From: Cristatella mucedo
Lineage: Eukaryota; Bryozoa; Phylactolaemata; Cristatellidae
Assembly (NCBI GenBank): GCA_009760855.2
Contig: WPIO01000001.1
Span: forward strand, 14,098,501-14,162,500
DNA length: 64,000 bases
Direction: 5' to 3'
A model generated the notes under the pieces. That model made no database searches. It was not told the DNA's origin and worked only from the letters and a program-made list of their open reading frames with translations. Below, in pieces: positions 33,813-48,164 of this stretch. Every line of letters starts with the position of its first letter. Within the stretch, counting starts at the first letter, position 1. The translations under genes and the position numbers were made by a program.

Positions 33813-35253
33813 ACCCGAATTACGATCCACTGATTTGATTGCATCTGTCCTGTATTTGAGTTGGAAGCTGTGTATTCCCATTCTCGATATTCGGCCAAAC
33901 AGAGCCATGGGTCATCTGCCAAGTTTGCAATGACCCTAGCTACAGTTAACAGCTCTCTCTCACTCTCTCTTTCTCTCTCTCTCTGTCTGTCTCTCTAGGC
34001 TAGGCTACGACCACAGCAGGGATGATGGCTGAAGCTTGGCACTAAATTTTAGAATATAACCATTCATGCAGCACACCGTGATTTGGCTAGAGCATGTAAT
34101 TGGAAAATTAAAGCCGCAGCTTGAAAATCATGTGTTGATGATAGTATGAAAAGTAGCCGTGATAGCTCAATCGGTAACACACGGGGGACTGGTAGCCAAG
34201 AGGCTAAGGGACCGTTCCTTGCCTGAGGCGACATTTCTTTTGGGTGTTCAATCTGACAACAGACTGCTTCTAGTCGCTTTGTAATTGATTTTTTTTTACT
34301 GTAACTCAGTTATTGCCAGGTTGCCGATAAAAGTCACCTATCCTCTACGGTGCTGGTGCTGACTTCAGGTGGTTTCGTTTTTTAATCTATGCAATTCAGT
34401 CATGTCTGCTTTGTTATAGGAGCTGTGATAGCTCACGGTTGATCAGATGATACAAAACAAAATTCGAACTCATTATTACCCTAAGGCTAATGGTGGCTTT
34501 GTCGTTCGTGCATAGCTTAACTACTATACCTGTTTTAGCCTCCTCGTTCCCTCAGGTCCTTCAAGGATAATATTTTAGCCGCCGAAAGACTGTCAGCGAC
34601 AGAGTTTTTTGCTCTGTGGGTCCTACACTGTGGAGCTCACTTTATCAATTCTTGCACGGCAGCATATTATTCGATGCTTCTGACTCTTTTTCACATTCTC
34701 TACAGCCGTCTTCTGCAGTTAATTAAACGGTACTTACGTCTACTGCCCCGACTTAACAGTGATTCTCATTTTCTGTTTGCTGCGGGAAATGAAGTCCATT
34801 GACTATCTTATGCACATGCAAAACTGCTTAGCTTTTGGTTTGTCCTTGAAGACTCCAGCATAAGACACACCATGTTTGTGGCTTTGTGGAATTACATGCG
34901 GAGTACAAGCATACGAAGCAGGATCACACTGACAAAGATACTATTCTTTAAATTCACTTGACTTCAGCTAACCGTACAGAGACACCTTCCAAATCTTCGA
35001 ATAGTCTTCCTTCAGCCCATCTTTGTGGCTATGCTAATTGATCTGTAAGTTTCTAAGCTTCACCGTGTACGTATCTCCGTCAGTAATACATTATACATTA
35101 TTTGACTCAGAGATAGGCTGATCATGCTGCGTTTACAGCATTACCATAAAGCTTATTCCTAAAGCATAGACTGAGATCAAGGGCTTGTCTGTATACGCGG
35201 TATCATACATTATTGAGTTTTAGAAAGCACCGAACCTAGATATGGCTCTTTCC

Positions 35254-35307
<54 letters not shown>

Positions 35308-36225
35308 GTGCCCACGTGCAAACAGGTGGGTGTGCATATGCATGTGTGCATGCATATCTGTTTCACTCCATTTGTCTATCTGTCTATGCTTGCATACACT
35401 AACCCATACATGATACTTGTATGCATGCACAAACCAGCAACGCATCTTCAACTGGTGTCAATTTCTACAGATCTTAAGCACATACCATGCACTGCTTGCT
35501 TCCTCCTACATTTTAGCTGTCTGATGATTATTGAATGCACTGGTAAAGCCGGTGTATGATCCAAGAGCTGAGACGTTGATCTGGCTGGGCAACAGTGATG
35601 GTATTACAAATGATACAAAAAGTGAGGTCACATGCAAGGTGATGTTTTATTTTGGAGGTTGCATCTACTTCGGCCGGTTCTTCACTTTTGTCATAATCTG
35701 CAAGGTTTTCCATTCAGTTACTCGGGAATAGTTAATCACACTGGTAGGCATTGGTGGGGCTATACCGTGCAAAAAAGCTTTTATCACTTTTCATAGATTG
35801 TTTCTTCGAAGCACCCACAGTCAGTATCCTCGATCAAGCTACGAGCACAGGATAGGCATCAAACTATGCAAATGCAAACTCTAAGATCAAAATCCTTCAG
35901 AAAAGATGTCGGAAAACATTGCACCATACGTGTGTCTTGTAGCGAGCACGAGTTGAAGCATGGATCGATTCAAGTCCGAGCAGTTCTAGCGGACAAAACA
36001 TAGCCGGACAGCAATAGCACCGACAGATCATGGTACATTAAACTCACTTAAGATATCATTTGCCTCTGCCCGATATGTCCATCTAGTATTGATCAGGTTA
36101 AAGTGGCTCGAAGAAAGCAACACTGTTACGGGGCACTGGCTGTGGTGTCGTACGAGCGAACAGGCACGACTCTTGCGAAATGCATGCAATGTCGGCGTCT
36201 TGCTCCCAAGTGACCATTTACACGA
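33813..36225. other. CpG-poor stretch, mostly unassigned
   Basis: Holds a short (CT)n patch (33954-33995), the (TG)n tract at 35256-35306, and two weak tRNA-head-like phrases (gtgatagctcaatcggtaac ~34159; gctgtgatagctcacggttg ~34424) that may be relics of a third SINE family. No gene supported. Confidence 0.35.
35256..35306 (+). repeat. (TG)n microsatellite
   Basis: About 25 uninterrupted TG units. Confidence 0.95.
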
Positions 36226-36935
36226 CGATCGCAATCAGGCCCGCACACTTTTTGCTACGAATATTGCGAAAATTCGAGCCTTCTTAGACAAGGATACCAC
36301 TGCCAAGCTGGTCAACGCAATAATGACATCCCAGCGAGACTTTCATTGCTCACGGCTCGCTTTCTTCCGGTCTGAGCAACAAGGTGCTTACAGTTGGTGC
36401 AAAACTCTGCAAGCTGGACTACCTGTCTCCCTGGAACGTCGAAACTGCAACATAACACTGCTTCTTACCAACGTGAAGTGGCTCCACATCAAGCAATGTA
36501 TCGACTCCAATGAACTTTCACTCACCTTTAAGTCCCTTCATTCTCAAGCTCCGACCTACCTATTCAAAATACTGCCTCATCAGGCTTCGCATCGAACCAC
36601 GTACTCTTCTGACTTGTTTAGCTGTGCTTTAACCAACTTCAAATCCTTTTGAGACAGTGCATTCTGAGAGTATGGTCCCAAAGGTTAGAACCAACTCACG
36701 ACTGACGTCACAACATTCCTTGGATTACATTTAGAAAGAAGCTAATAACCCACCTGTTACTCACATAATTTGCCCGGTCATTATGAACTGTCCTCTGTGT
36801 GCTTATACGTGCTTACTCTACATATTATCACAAACCAATAGACATGCTTCCTTCCCAGCATATGTCAAGTGCCTAGACAAAAATTTTCTCTTAGACAATA
36901 TACAAATATCCTTTAATAATAATAACACTAATAAT
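36226..36935 (+). mobile_element. LINE fragment, RT C-terminal half and 3' end
   Basis: A largely open 187-codon frame (36089-36652) covers ATNIAKIRAFLDKDTTAKLV, then ALTNFKSF at its end, with WLHIKQCIDSN and SLHSQAPTYLF between. It runs on into the degraded 3' UTR and an (AAT)n-rich end. The first ~45 codons of that ORF lie upstream of LINE similarity. Confidence 0.85.
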
Positions 36936-38031
<1,096 letters not shown>

Positions 38032-38215
38032 TAATAATAATAATAATAATGTACTTGATAAAGCGCCCTCAGAGAACCCAATCTCTCTCTAGGCGCTTTA
38101 CATTTGCTGCAAAGGGAAATACAATTAAATGGTAAGTAAAATCATGCTTGAAAAACAAACAAAATGAATGACATGGTTAGGGGTGACATGCACAGGGTCA
38201 GCATGCAAATAAATA
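38032..38215 (-). mobile_element. LINE 3' UTR and tail, minus strand
   Basis: (AAT)n, then gtacttgataaagcgccctc, agagaacccaatctctctct, aggcgctttacatttgctgc, aaagggaaatacaattaaat, then gacatgcacagggtcagcat. Truncated before the coding region. Confidence 0.9.
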
Positions 38216-39690
38216 GTAGACCAACGTCCATTGGGGTAAAGAATGGTTCTTTGGCGGCCCAGTTTTTGCTAATTGTGCTAACATCTATAGCACAACTAGC
38301 TATTGCTCGGTGTACCAACTGATACCACATTAAATTGGCCGGCGGTGCTATATGTTTGTAGTAGCTCTACGCTCTCGATGGCAGCAGCGCAGCTTAACTA
38401 CGAATTGGCTTCATGAGCTACGAATTGGCCAGCGACGGCTCGAGACTTCCACCTGTCTGTGATGGGCTCATACAGGGTCGCTAAGCTGGACTTGGCGCCG
38501 GGCAGGTCTGGTGTCACCAACATTAGCACCATTTTGTTCGCGAATGCTAATCTCTGCCCACTATTAATCATAATTGCAATTTAAGGCAATCACCGTCCTT
38601 GCAAACTTGCCCAACCTACGACCCCTCTCCAGCTGGTGAGGGCTGGTGTCTCAGTCTCTATGGCTCCCTATGCCGACCGCCTGGGTAGCACGATGCTGTT
38701 AATAGTCTCCTGAATGGAGTGGCTGACATGTCACACAGCTGAGCACAGCTGCTCGATGGCTGCAATGAGTGGCCATGACAGACTGCAAGCTCGGCTCCCG
38801 CTTCTCATTAGTGTGACAGCAGCAGCGACCCATCTGCCGTCTGCATTATCTTCGGTCCTAGCAAGCGGGAGGGACGCTATAAGGAAATAAGGCATCCAAG
38901 CCAAAGCGTCATCTCTTTACGGTGACGTCATTTCATCAGCCCATGTCGCTAAGTTATGCCACTTCGGAGACACAAGAGCTATGCTATTGGCGATATACAC
39001 ACTAGCTAGCAATCTAAGCCAGTTATCCATAGACAGCTAAGCTAGTTCGAAGAAATTTTTAGGCTTTATGCACTAGAGGAGGTTTAAGGATATTCAGAGA
39101 AAGGGCTTGAATATGAGAGATTAACGACTTTTTGATCTGGTAGATAATAGATGTTTAAGTGCAGGCATATTCTAGGTGTACTGACTTCCGATGAAACTAA
39201 ATCCTGATGTGTCTCACATGGGCTCACAATGTTTAGCCCAACAAGAGAAACAAAGCCGTGTATTCTGAGACTGCCCTCTCTTTTCATAGTTAACTTCATT
39301 CAAGGCAAGCTAGACCTGTTGCAACCATATCAGTAGTAGAATTCAGGGTGTTGCGGCTCCATGCAGGTGCTTCCCGAGATGGAGCTGAATGCCACTGAAA
39401 AGCCAGAAGTCATTTTAGATTGGCCAAGTCCAGTGAAGCTGACACCTCGAATCACGACTAGCTAGTCGCAGATGCAGTACAGATATGAGCAGGTATAGTT
39501 ACGAAAGCAAATCGCACAAGAGCTAACAAGACTGCCACAGCAAGCAACTTACTAACCATCACTTCGGATAGCTTTTTACACGGTCTAGACCATAGATTAT
39601 GACATGTCTGGTGCCTAATCATCATAATTCAGGAGCCTCCGAAAATCTCAACAACTCGTAATACGATGAGTGAGAGAACAGCCGGCTTAA
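38216..39690. other. CpG-poor stretch, nothing recognised
   Basis: A perfect CRE palindrome (TGACGTCA, 38933-38940) stands alone. No gene or repeat family seen. Confidence 0.35.
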
Positions 39691-39692
39691 GA

Positions 39693-39890
39693 GCTTAGCT
39701 GATTCAACAGCCTCATTTGTGTAGCAGCAGAAGAGCCTTAACGGCTTTCACCACCAATTGGCAATAAATGATCACCAACTTCACCACCACTTGCAATTGG
39801 CAATAAGGGATCGCCCACTTCAGGATTCAAAGCCACGACCTCGGTTGTGATGAACACCTTACCCCGTGGGCTATTACGGCTCGGTTAAAC
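39693..39890 (-). mobile_element. SINE family 2 with internal duplication
   Basis: Minus-strand family-2 copy in which the caccaccaattggcaataaa / tgatcaccaacttcaccacc segment occurs twice in tandem (about 39749-39815). The inverted B box (aggattcaaagccacgacct) and head follow. Confidence 0.8.
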
Positions 39891-41843
39891 AATAGCGATA
39901 GCTATGCCCTAAATCCTCTGAAGTTTTGGTCACATACTTAAGCGTGCACATTTCTACAAGAGACTCTCCAACAGCTTTCAGATTTCTGATATCATAGAGC
40001 CTGAAGGTACTGAAGAATTCCCATGATGAGCATACAACAAGAGAAGCTGGGGGCATCAACAACTAAGCTGCTTTATATCAGATTAGCTGTACCACATTTA
40101 TTTTCAATTCAAGCAAGTAGATAACTTGTGTAAAGAGGCTGGTCACGCCCAGGCCTGTCACATTCGGAAGCCTGCTAAATCCTTAATCTATTCTCAACAT
40201 AAACGTTCTCCATTGCCAGGGCAGTTTTCTATTAAGCCAGGGTTGTCATAACAAAAGGCGACATAACATGTTTAGAGTCGCTCACGATAGTGCTAGGCAC
40301 ATAGCAGAAGCACCTGCTACTGGATTTGAAAATACAGCGTGATCGAGAAGGCTGCCAGCCTGGTGTGGGATTCATAGCAGACAATCCAATCATTAGCTCG
40401 AGTGGCAAGCCATACCGAATGCTCTGGGTGGGGGGGGGGGGGTCAGTGCCCTACCTAATGAGCTCGCGAGGCGACCATTCTGCAGCTCCAACTCCAAATT
40501 TCCATTGACATGCTCGAGCCGAATCTAGGTGTATTGCCTGAATGCACGTGCAGGTTTTACGTACAACCGGGTGCCAAGGTACACCCATTACATGTGGTGC
40601 GGTTGGCGAGCCAAGCCCATGTCCACTGATGAAATTTCGAATGTCCTGGCAGGTGTAACGACGGGTCTGCTAAGGCCTGGGACTGTAGCCGACTACAGAG
40701 CATCCAGGATACCCTGAACACTGGGATGCTAGTGGCAAGGTCATCGGAAGTCATGCTTTCTCGAACGAATACCTTTCTTGTCATAAGATGTAGATGAGCT
40801 TTCAGAGGCTCGTCCTGAAGAAGAAACTAAATTTTTTAAATTACTAACTTAGAGTAACTAACTTGCTGACAACTGAGCATGCAACAGATTGCTGAATCTG
40901 AAAATCAGGTAATAGGAGATAGAAAGTAATTTAACGTCATAGCCTCAGAACGTCATAATAGTCATGCTGTTCAGCAGCAACGTCCTACTATAGTCATAAA
41001 GGCTTTCGGGATATCCGTTATTGCAGCATGTCTGCTTGCGCTTAGTCGAGCCGTCTATCACTAGGGAATAGTTCCACTTGGCCGATATATATGGTACACA
41101 AATGATTACATTAACCAAGAATCACAGCTTGCAGCTGAGATTCCATTTCAAATTGAGTCCACTAGTTGAGTGAGTGTTCCTAACGTATTCATATGATGGC
41201 AATATGTAGCTTGATTACCATACTATCTCCAGTTATAATACCTTTCCATGTTTCTAAAATTGTTGATAACACAATAATCGAAGATCCATATGAACAGTCC
41301 TCTATAGCAGTTTCTGGATCCAGCACCAAGTTTTTGCTTACAAATGTAAATAAAAACATGTTTCCATAAAAGAAATCGTTATACAATTGTCACATCTTCC
41401 CTTGATCTGCCATTCCTTGGCATACTACACACATTCAGATGCTTCAGGATAAACATAGCCGCAGTAAAGCATCACACTTAAATAAGGAAAGCAGCTCCTA
41501 ACTTCTGTGGAATTGATTTGCTGTGAAATGACTGCTGCTAATTCGAAGCATGCAAAAGCTTGATTCATCAGGGGCAGCATAGTAAAGTAATGCGTGTGAC
41601 TAGGTAGGACATTCATTCAAGATAGATTCGCTTTTGATCCATTCGCTCCTCGATAAGAATTAACCTAGCTAAGGCTGATGCATAGTTCATGAATGAATGG
41701 GTTGCAGTCGCATGGGTGATTGCTACATCCAGGCACTACTTCTACTCACACAGCAACTTCTACGAGAGAGGTTGAGCTTAGCTGAGCCTTCTGCATCCAA
41801 AGTCGATCTGTAACAATTGCTACAACAAATTCTGCCCCTACGA
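39891..41843. other. CpG-poor stretch, nothing recognised
   Basis: Short ORFs only; a poly-G run at 40430-40442. Confidence 0.4.
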
Positions 41844-41889
<46 letters not shown>

Positions 41890-41943
41890 GTATATATACA
41901 TATACGTATATATATATATACGTATATATATATATATATATAT
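41844..41943. repeat. (TA)n tract
   Basis: About 100 bp of TA dinucleotides with GTATAC/ACGTATA interruptions; self-complementary and cruciform-prone. Confidence 0.95.
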
Positions 41944-42074
41944 CTCATTCTTTGTTCCTTGCAAATCAGATCCGAAAAAATTCAGATCCCAAAAGGCTGA
42001 GTAAATCAGCTGATCTCCCCCAACCCCTATAGATGCTCCCCCCAAAAAGCAAGCCTGAGGCCTTCATCTGGGTG

Positions 42075-42240
42075 GTCTCAGCCAAGGGCTAAGGTGCTCA
42101 CACATCACGATCTAGGTCGTGGGTTCGAATTCAGTAGCAGGCAATTATTTATTGCCCATTGCAGCCGGGGTAATAAAGGTAAGCTGATTCAAGGGCCTCA
42201 TTTATATAGCAGCAGAAAATCATGCAGCTACCACCCCTGT
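42075..42240. mobile_element. Head-to-head composite of two SINE-2 pieces
   Basis: The first part (42078-42178) is a plus-strand family-2 head with B box (gtcgtgggttcgaattcagt) up to ggtaataaagg. The second part (42181-42240: agctgattcaagggcctcat, ttatatagcagcagaaaatc) is a family-2 tail in the opposite orientation. Confidence 0.7.
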
Positions 42241-42724
42241 GGCGTGCCGTAGCTAGCTCCAAAAGGGCTGTCTCTCACATAGCATAGTTTATTGCAATAT
42301 CTAATCCTCAGACTTTCCAGAGCATCCATCGTTTGAATGTGTACGATAGTGTGCACAGCAATGATTAATCGAAGATTCCATGCCAACAAACAGCTCTAAA
42401 ATAACAGGCATAGCAATCATTGCCAGCCTACTCACTAGGGAGTACCATCAACAGCGTGGCTCATAAAGGTCTTAAATATGGCACATTGATTAGTGCTCTC
42501 AGACGAAGCAGACCAATGATGCTCAGGTCACCAATTGATGATGAAAAATGCAGCACAAAACTGCAGGGACTTATTTCCTTGACAGGTACATCTACCCACG
42601 ACACGACTACCCATCGACACTTCTCTTCCGTTGGGAATACCCATATGGGCATGAGCAGAAGCGCACACTGCGACACCGGCAAGATTGCTGTCGGTCAGAT
42701 GCATCGATTCATCCTGCTTGCGTT

Positions 42725-42783
<59 letters not shown>

Positions 42784-44090
42784 CCGATGGCAGCCTCTCA
42801 AGCACATCTTCATGTGCTTCTTACAGCTACATAGAGCATTCACGTGTTCATACGGTAGCTACATGGAAGTGCACAAGCCACACTCACGGATCTTATTTTT
42901 ATGCTTTTTGCTAAGTCTATACACCTGCATGTATAGCACACGTGACACCCTCACTGGAAGTGCTTTTGTAAAGCCCAGCGGTCAGCTAGCGGCTATACTA
43001 GAATTTTTGCTTTGTTTCCAAGTAACAATGCTAAATGCACACAGCCTGACTGGGAGAGGGATTGGCGATTTGTACACTCGTATATGGGTACCTTCTGGGG
43101 TGACGTCACCAGGGTATCTCAGTTCAGCTTCTTGAAAAACCGAAAGAATGAAAAACCGTAGTTAAAGCCTGCATAAATTAATCATAGAAAAGCACTTTTG
43201 GTGGCAGGCAGCTGGAAGTCTTCCAACTTGGGGGCATAGTGCCTTTAGAATTTCATTATCATAAATGCTATTTTTGGCTGTTCATGATGACGCAGAGGTT
43301 GGGGCGACTCGAATGGCAGGCTGCCACCGACAGCTAATCCCTTGCTGCCACTATGGAAACCACTGGCGCCACGGGCAAACAAGTAAGTAGCTGTTGAGCA
43401 GTCGGCAGCCTGCCGAGTGCCAGCCAGTCGTCTTTGACCCGAATACCTATCCCATACTTGGTCGTTCCAAACCGGTGGTAGCCTCCCCTTCCCCTTTTGT
43501 AGAGCCACTGCCATGGCACGGCCTTGTATGCTGCAGAGCCGGTGGCTTGCGAGGCACCAGTGCCAAGTCGTGGCTAATTGTCAGCGGTATGCCAAATCCA
43601 GACAGGAACAATGACCAGCCCCAGTTTGAACCGTTCACCTTCGTCGGCTCGAACAGGCTCTCCTTATTCCAGCCTTTCCCCCCTGCTACTGCTGCTGCAA
43701 GCCATCCAGTACAAACTGGAGCTTTGCCCAATCCAGTCTGAGCAAAGCACCGGTGGCTACTGACATTTGTTGTTATTGTTGGCACCGGGATGACAGCGAC
43801 AGCTCCACTAAGCCTACAAGTCTAACCCGGACAAGACAGGCCGTCATCTTTTCCCGAGCATAAACCGCCGCCCCACTGCCTGGTCGGCACTCGGACACTG
43901 TCATAGCGATTGGGGCTTCCTGGCAAGTTTTCCTGGAAGGGACGACACTGGGACACACTCGTAGGGCGACGTCTGCCACCTCACAGTTCGGGTCCTACCA
44001 CTACTGGCTGTTAGGCCAGCTCCATTCAGGGTTCGACGAGCGACTTGAGTGCTAAGCGGCTCCCTTCGTCTGAATATACTAGCTGAGTGT
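42241..44090. other. Stretch with (GA)n and a GC-richer patch
   Basis: Includes (GA)n at 42727-42783 and a CRE palindrome at 43101-43108. A patch at 43300-44050 has more CpG and long ORFs on both strands (115 codons plus at 43394-43741; 112 codons minus at 43447-43785). Neither ORF has a recognisable domain. Confidence 0.35.
42727..42783 (+). repeat. (GA)n microsatellite
   Basis: About 26 GA units. Confidence 0.95.
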
Positions 44091-44091
44091 A

Positions 44092-44256
44092 TATTTAACA
44101 GCCTCTTTTTGTATAGCAGCAAGAGAGCCTTAAATCGGCAATCACCACCGTTTCCAGCAGCAATAACGGATCGCCTACTTCAGGATTCGAACCCACGACC
44201 TCGGGATCGAGGTCGTGAAGAGCAACAGCCTTACCCAGTGTGCCATCACGGCTGAA
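44092..44256 (-). mobile_element. SINE family 2, minus strand
   Basis: taacagcctctttttgtata, gcagcaagagagccttaaat, inverted B box aggattcgaacccacgacct, cgggatcgaggtcgtgaaga, gcaacagccttacccagtgt, gccatcacggct. Full length. Confidence 0.9.
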
Positions 44257-44335
44257 GATCTATCCTGGCATAAAACAAAAACCAAAAAGAAATAGAAAAT
44301 GCCACGCAGGAGCTTGCTGCCTCCGAAGGAGCATA

Positions 44336-44617
<282 letters not shown>

Positions 44618-47600
44618 CCCAGTCGTCTGCCCACCGGTCGTCACGACAGGAATGTGGAGCCCGAGCTCTGGCATGCTTCAATTGCGTCCAGGTCTCGACA
44701 GCGTTTGCTAACTAAAGGGAAGAGAGTACTGAGGAACTGAGGTCGTGTCTGCTGTCAGAAACCGAGGAGGGCGCTGCTCTGCTTGCCCATTCAGCAACCG
44801 GCTGAATAGGCAAGCGGCAGGGTGGTGGTGGTGCATTACGAATCCAGCTATCGCTCTCGTCTTTCATGATGGTATCAGCCACGTTAATCGTCGGCGGCAG
44901 AGCTGTCGACCACGTTCTGCTCTCCTCGGCTCTGCACGGCTCCGAGCATGCTGCCTCGTGCCGGCTCAGCTCCGAGCCACGGCTCGTTCTGGCCACGCCG
45001 ATGCCCCCCTCCCCGATGCAGCAGCCTCGCCAGCTTCGACGAAGGAATCGAATCGGCCACCACCCCGACGGCTCCCACTTGCCGGCATTATGCACAGCAA
45101 AGCTCTCCATGCGCTCTCGGCTCCTAGGCTGCAAGCGAAAGCAGCTAGGCACTCACGACCTGGCAGGCAGTGTGACGTAGCTAACCTTCGTCTAGCCTCT
45201 CGACTCGTGACAGGTCGGCAAGCCGCTCTCTGCAAGGTCAAGGGACAGACAGACGGCCAGCACTCACATGCCAGCGAGCGACTGGCACTCTCGGGCCGAG
45301 AGTTTCCGCTGCTGGCGCCCTGGTGAGCCGGACAGAGCTGGCTTGCTTAGGTCTCACCCTGGTGCCTGGCCGATCTGCTAGCCCAAGATAGCACTACGAA
45401 TGAATGACATACCCCGTTCGAAATTTTCATTTTGCGATAGCGTTATTTAGTCCAGGTTTGAACCTGATTGCAATTAGCTGTTACTACTTTGGAATATCAA
45501 TACAGTTTCCACAAACTTTAATACCCGACCTTTCCTGTCATCATTTACCAAGCAGCAGGATATGACAATTTGCACATAAATTTCACGTACATCTGTATCG
45601 TTTCTTCAGCCATACTGCATGTACCAATACGTCGTGCTGAGTGTAGGTGGTTCAATGGAATATATACTCTTACACATCTTGAATGGCCAGAAAAGCTCTA
45701 CAATATACTTCAAACCGTTCAATGTAGTCAAAATTCCTGGCTTCGGAATCACGAATTTCTATTAATATTGCAATGCTAGATTCATTTCTAGGAAGAAGCA
45801 TTACAAAGATTTATTGTAGTATGGTTGCCCTGAGGGCAGTTTTTGGAGAGCTTATTATAATTTGCTTGCTCTGTTTGTGTTCAAAGAAATAATATTTTGC
45901 AGCCCCACTGATGAGAGTTGAAAGTTAGAATGATTAGTAAGCTCAAGTTCAGTAAGGTTTATAAGGTCCACTCATGCTTAATCTACCCAAAAACCGTTTG
46001 TTTGTGGGAGAAAAAGTGGATCTGTGAGCAGATTAGAAAGACTAATTTTAATAAGTTGAATTACGTTTTTACATATCAATAAAGACTATCTAAAGTCAAA
46101 ATGAATCAACCCCATTGTAGGACTTCTACATCTAGTGAAGAACCAGGAGAAAGGCTGTTTTCCTATAAAGGGGGCATACAACTGGGAATATGAGACCGTA
46201 GATTACATCGGGGATTGTGTAGAACAGTGATTGCCATTTCAAGGCATACAAAGGTGGTAACCGACTGATGTATAGCCCCAGGGGCTTGTCAAATCATGAG
46301 GTTGCTATCCCTCAATGGATAACAGTACAGTACTTTGCATCCAGCATGCAGGCTCTAGATAAGAAGTATTTCGGAAGAATATTTGATCGGAACCACAACG
46401 GTCTCACAAATGGCAGAACCCATATCTATGAGAACAGTCAAGTTTTTACAGCAAGTACTGAAGTCTCTCAAACATAAGCTTTACATAAGATATTTGGAAT
46501 CCAAGTGCAATTAGTGCTTACTGCTACTTGGTGAGCTACAGTGAGCCTAAACTAACTAGCAGTTATGTTTCTAGTTTGGCTATTTCGTCTGGCTCTGAGC
46601 CGTGCAACAGCCCTATATATGCAGTGTAGCAATAACAGTTTGCTGAACATTTTTCAAGAGGCACCCATACGAGGCGAAGATGGTTCACCACTAGTCACGT
46701 CTTGAACTTTGCATCGTTTCTCCAGAAAACTGCAGGTATGCCAGGTATTGCTACCCAGTCTTTATCGGCATACCATGCTTAGTCAAGTCCGAGCCACGAA
46801 CGAGAAGCAAGGATAGCCACTAGTCGATAGATGCAACAATGGCTTGACAGTGAAGGCAGATAAGGGCTGGCCAAGTAGGTAGTAAACGACTACTTAGTGG
46901 CATGGCAAGGCTTCAGCTCTGCTAGCTCAACCATGCACCTATTCACAGGCAGTGTGGCTGCAAATTCAGTAGTAGCAGTGGACGTTGGCGATTAACCGGG
47001 CTACGGCTTCTGTCGTCATCGATGCGTAAAAGCAATAGCCAGTGCTCACCAGCAACTACTTAATGTGCCGGCAGTGGCGGCAGCAGCAGCACCATAGCTA
47101 CTGGCAAATGAAGAGATCTGTTACATCGAGCAAATGTAAATACTAAAAGCACAAGTGAAGTGCCGTGCCTCGTACGATAGAACGACAGCAGCAGAGTGCT
47201 GGCCCTATCGGAGCAAATACCAGGTGTTCTGCACATCTTAGACAAGCTAGCGGCTAGACCAGCTGGCACGGCAAGTCTGAGGCATTGCACAAGGGTGGCA
47301 TGCTCCAGTGTCCCTACGGTACCGACACAAGCACCTACGGTGCACATGCACTTTCGAAATGTGCTCGAATGACAGAATTCTCTATCGGCCGATGGGCTGC
47401 CTACTTTGTGGCCGAGTCATCACCCCTCTGCCGCATTAAGCTTTCAGACATTCGCAGATTGTTGAGTTAGCGATCTAGCGCCACGGTCTCCAGAAGCACA
47501 TGGTCACTTTAGCAGCCGCCACATCCAGCAGCAATTGCTTATTTTTGCTTAGCCGAGTGTCTGCAAGTACGAGTGGGAAGAAGGTAGGCAACCACCGGTC

Positions 47601-48004
47601 ACCTGAGGGTGTTTCCCGGGTGCAACCAATTCACCAAGCAAGGGCTTCCGACCTACTCCCTTACTAGGGGTTACTTCCCATACTGCTAATGCTTCCAGTG
47701 GACCCATCGTAGAAGGCTGTAGGAGACATAGGCGGGATATGTAAATGCACTTGCTTCCCCGTTGCACAAGAACAGAGTCAAACTCTGTGCTGCTGCTTTA
47801 GAGCTCCTGAATGTTCTCTTTCTAGAAAGCCGTCAAGGCAGGCAGAGCTGCCTGCCAACTACTAGATAGACGATTGAGAAGTTGCCTCTTTTTCCTTCGG
47901 TTTGATCAATCAAGCAGGCCACTGCTGCAATGTCACAAGGCCCGTGGGCATGCCAGTCATCTTCGTCGCTTGCAAATGGACAAATGCAAGAAATGCATAA
48001 CTGA
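44618..48004. other. Unassigned; local CpG-richer islet at 44.6-45.4 kb
   Basis: From 44618 to about 45360 CpG is visibly higher than in the flanks, and ORFs of 193 (plus, 44745-45326) and 146 codons (minus, 44712-45152) overlap. The minus-strand one ends in a Ser-rich stretch. I recognise neither; this may be a promoter or exon-bearing islet. From 45.4 to 48.0 kb I see nothing beyond short ORFs. Confidence 0.35.
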
Positions 48005-48005
48005 A

Positions 48006-48164
48006 CAGCTGGCCGAATTCGTAAGGTAGGGTGCTTTCACTTGATGACCCACAGGTCGTGGATTCGAGTCCTTCAGCAGGCAATTCTTTATTGCTAGCTC
48101 CAAGAGGGGTGAGGGCCACTTGTGCTCTTCCACTGCTCTACAAACACAACTGTTGAATCAGCCA
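48006..48164 (+). mobile_element. SINE family 2, plus strand, diverged
   Basis: ttcgtaaggtagggtgcttt, cacttgatgacccacaggtc, gtggattcgagtccttcagc (B box), aggcaattctttattgctag, then a diverged tail ending aactgttgaatcagcc. Confidence 0.75.

Noticed and set aside
34150-34235. A real tRNA gene
   Set aside because: Only a tRNA-like 5' half is visible; no matching T-arm, anticodon stem or acceptor pairing.
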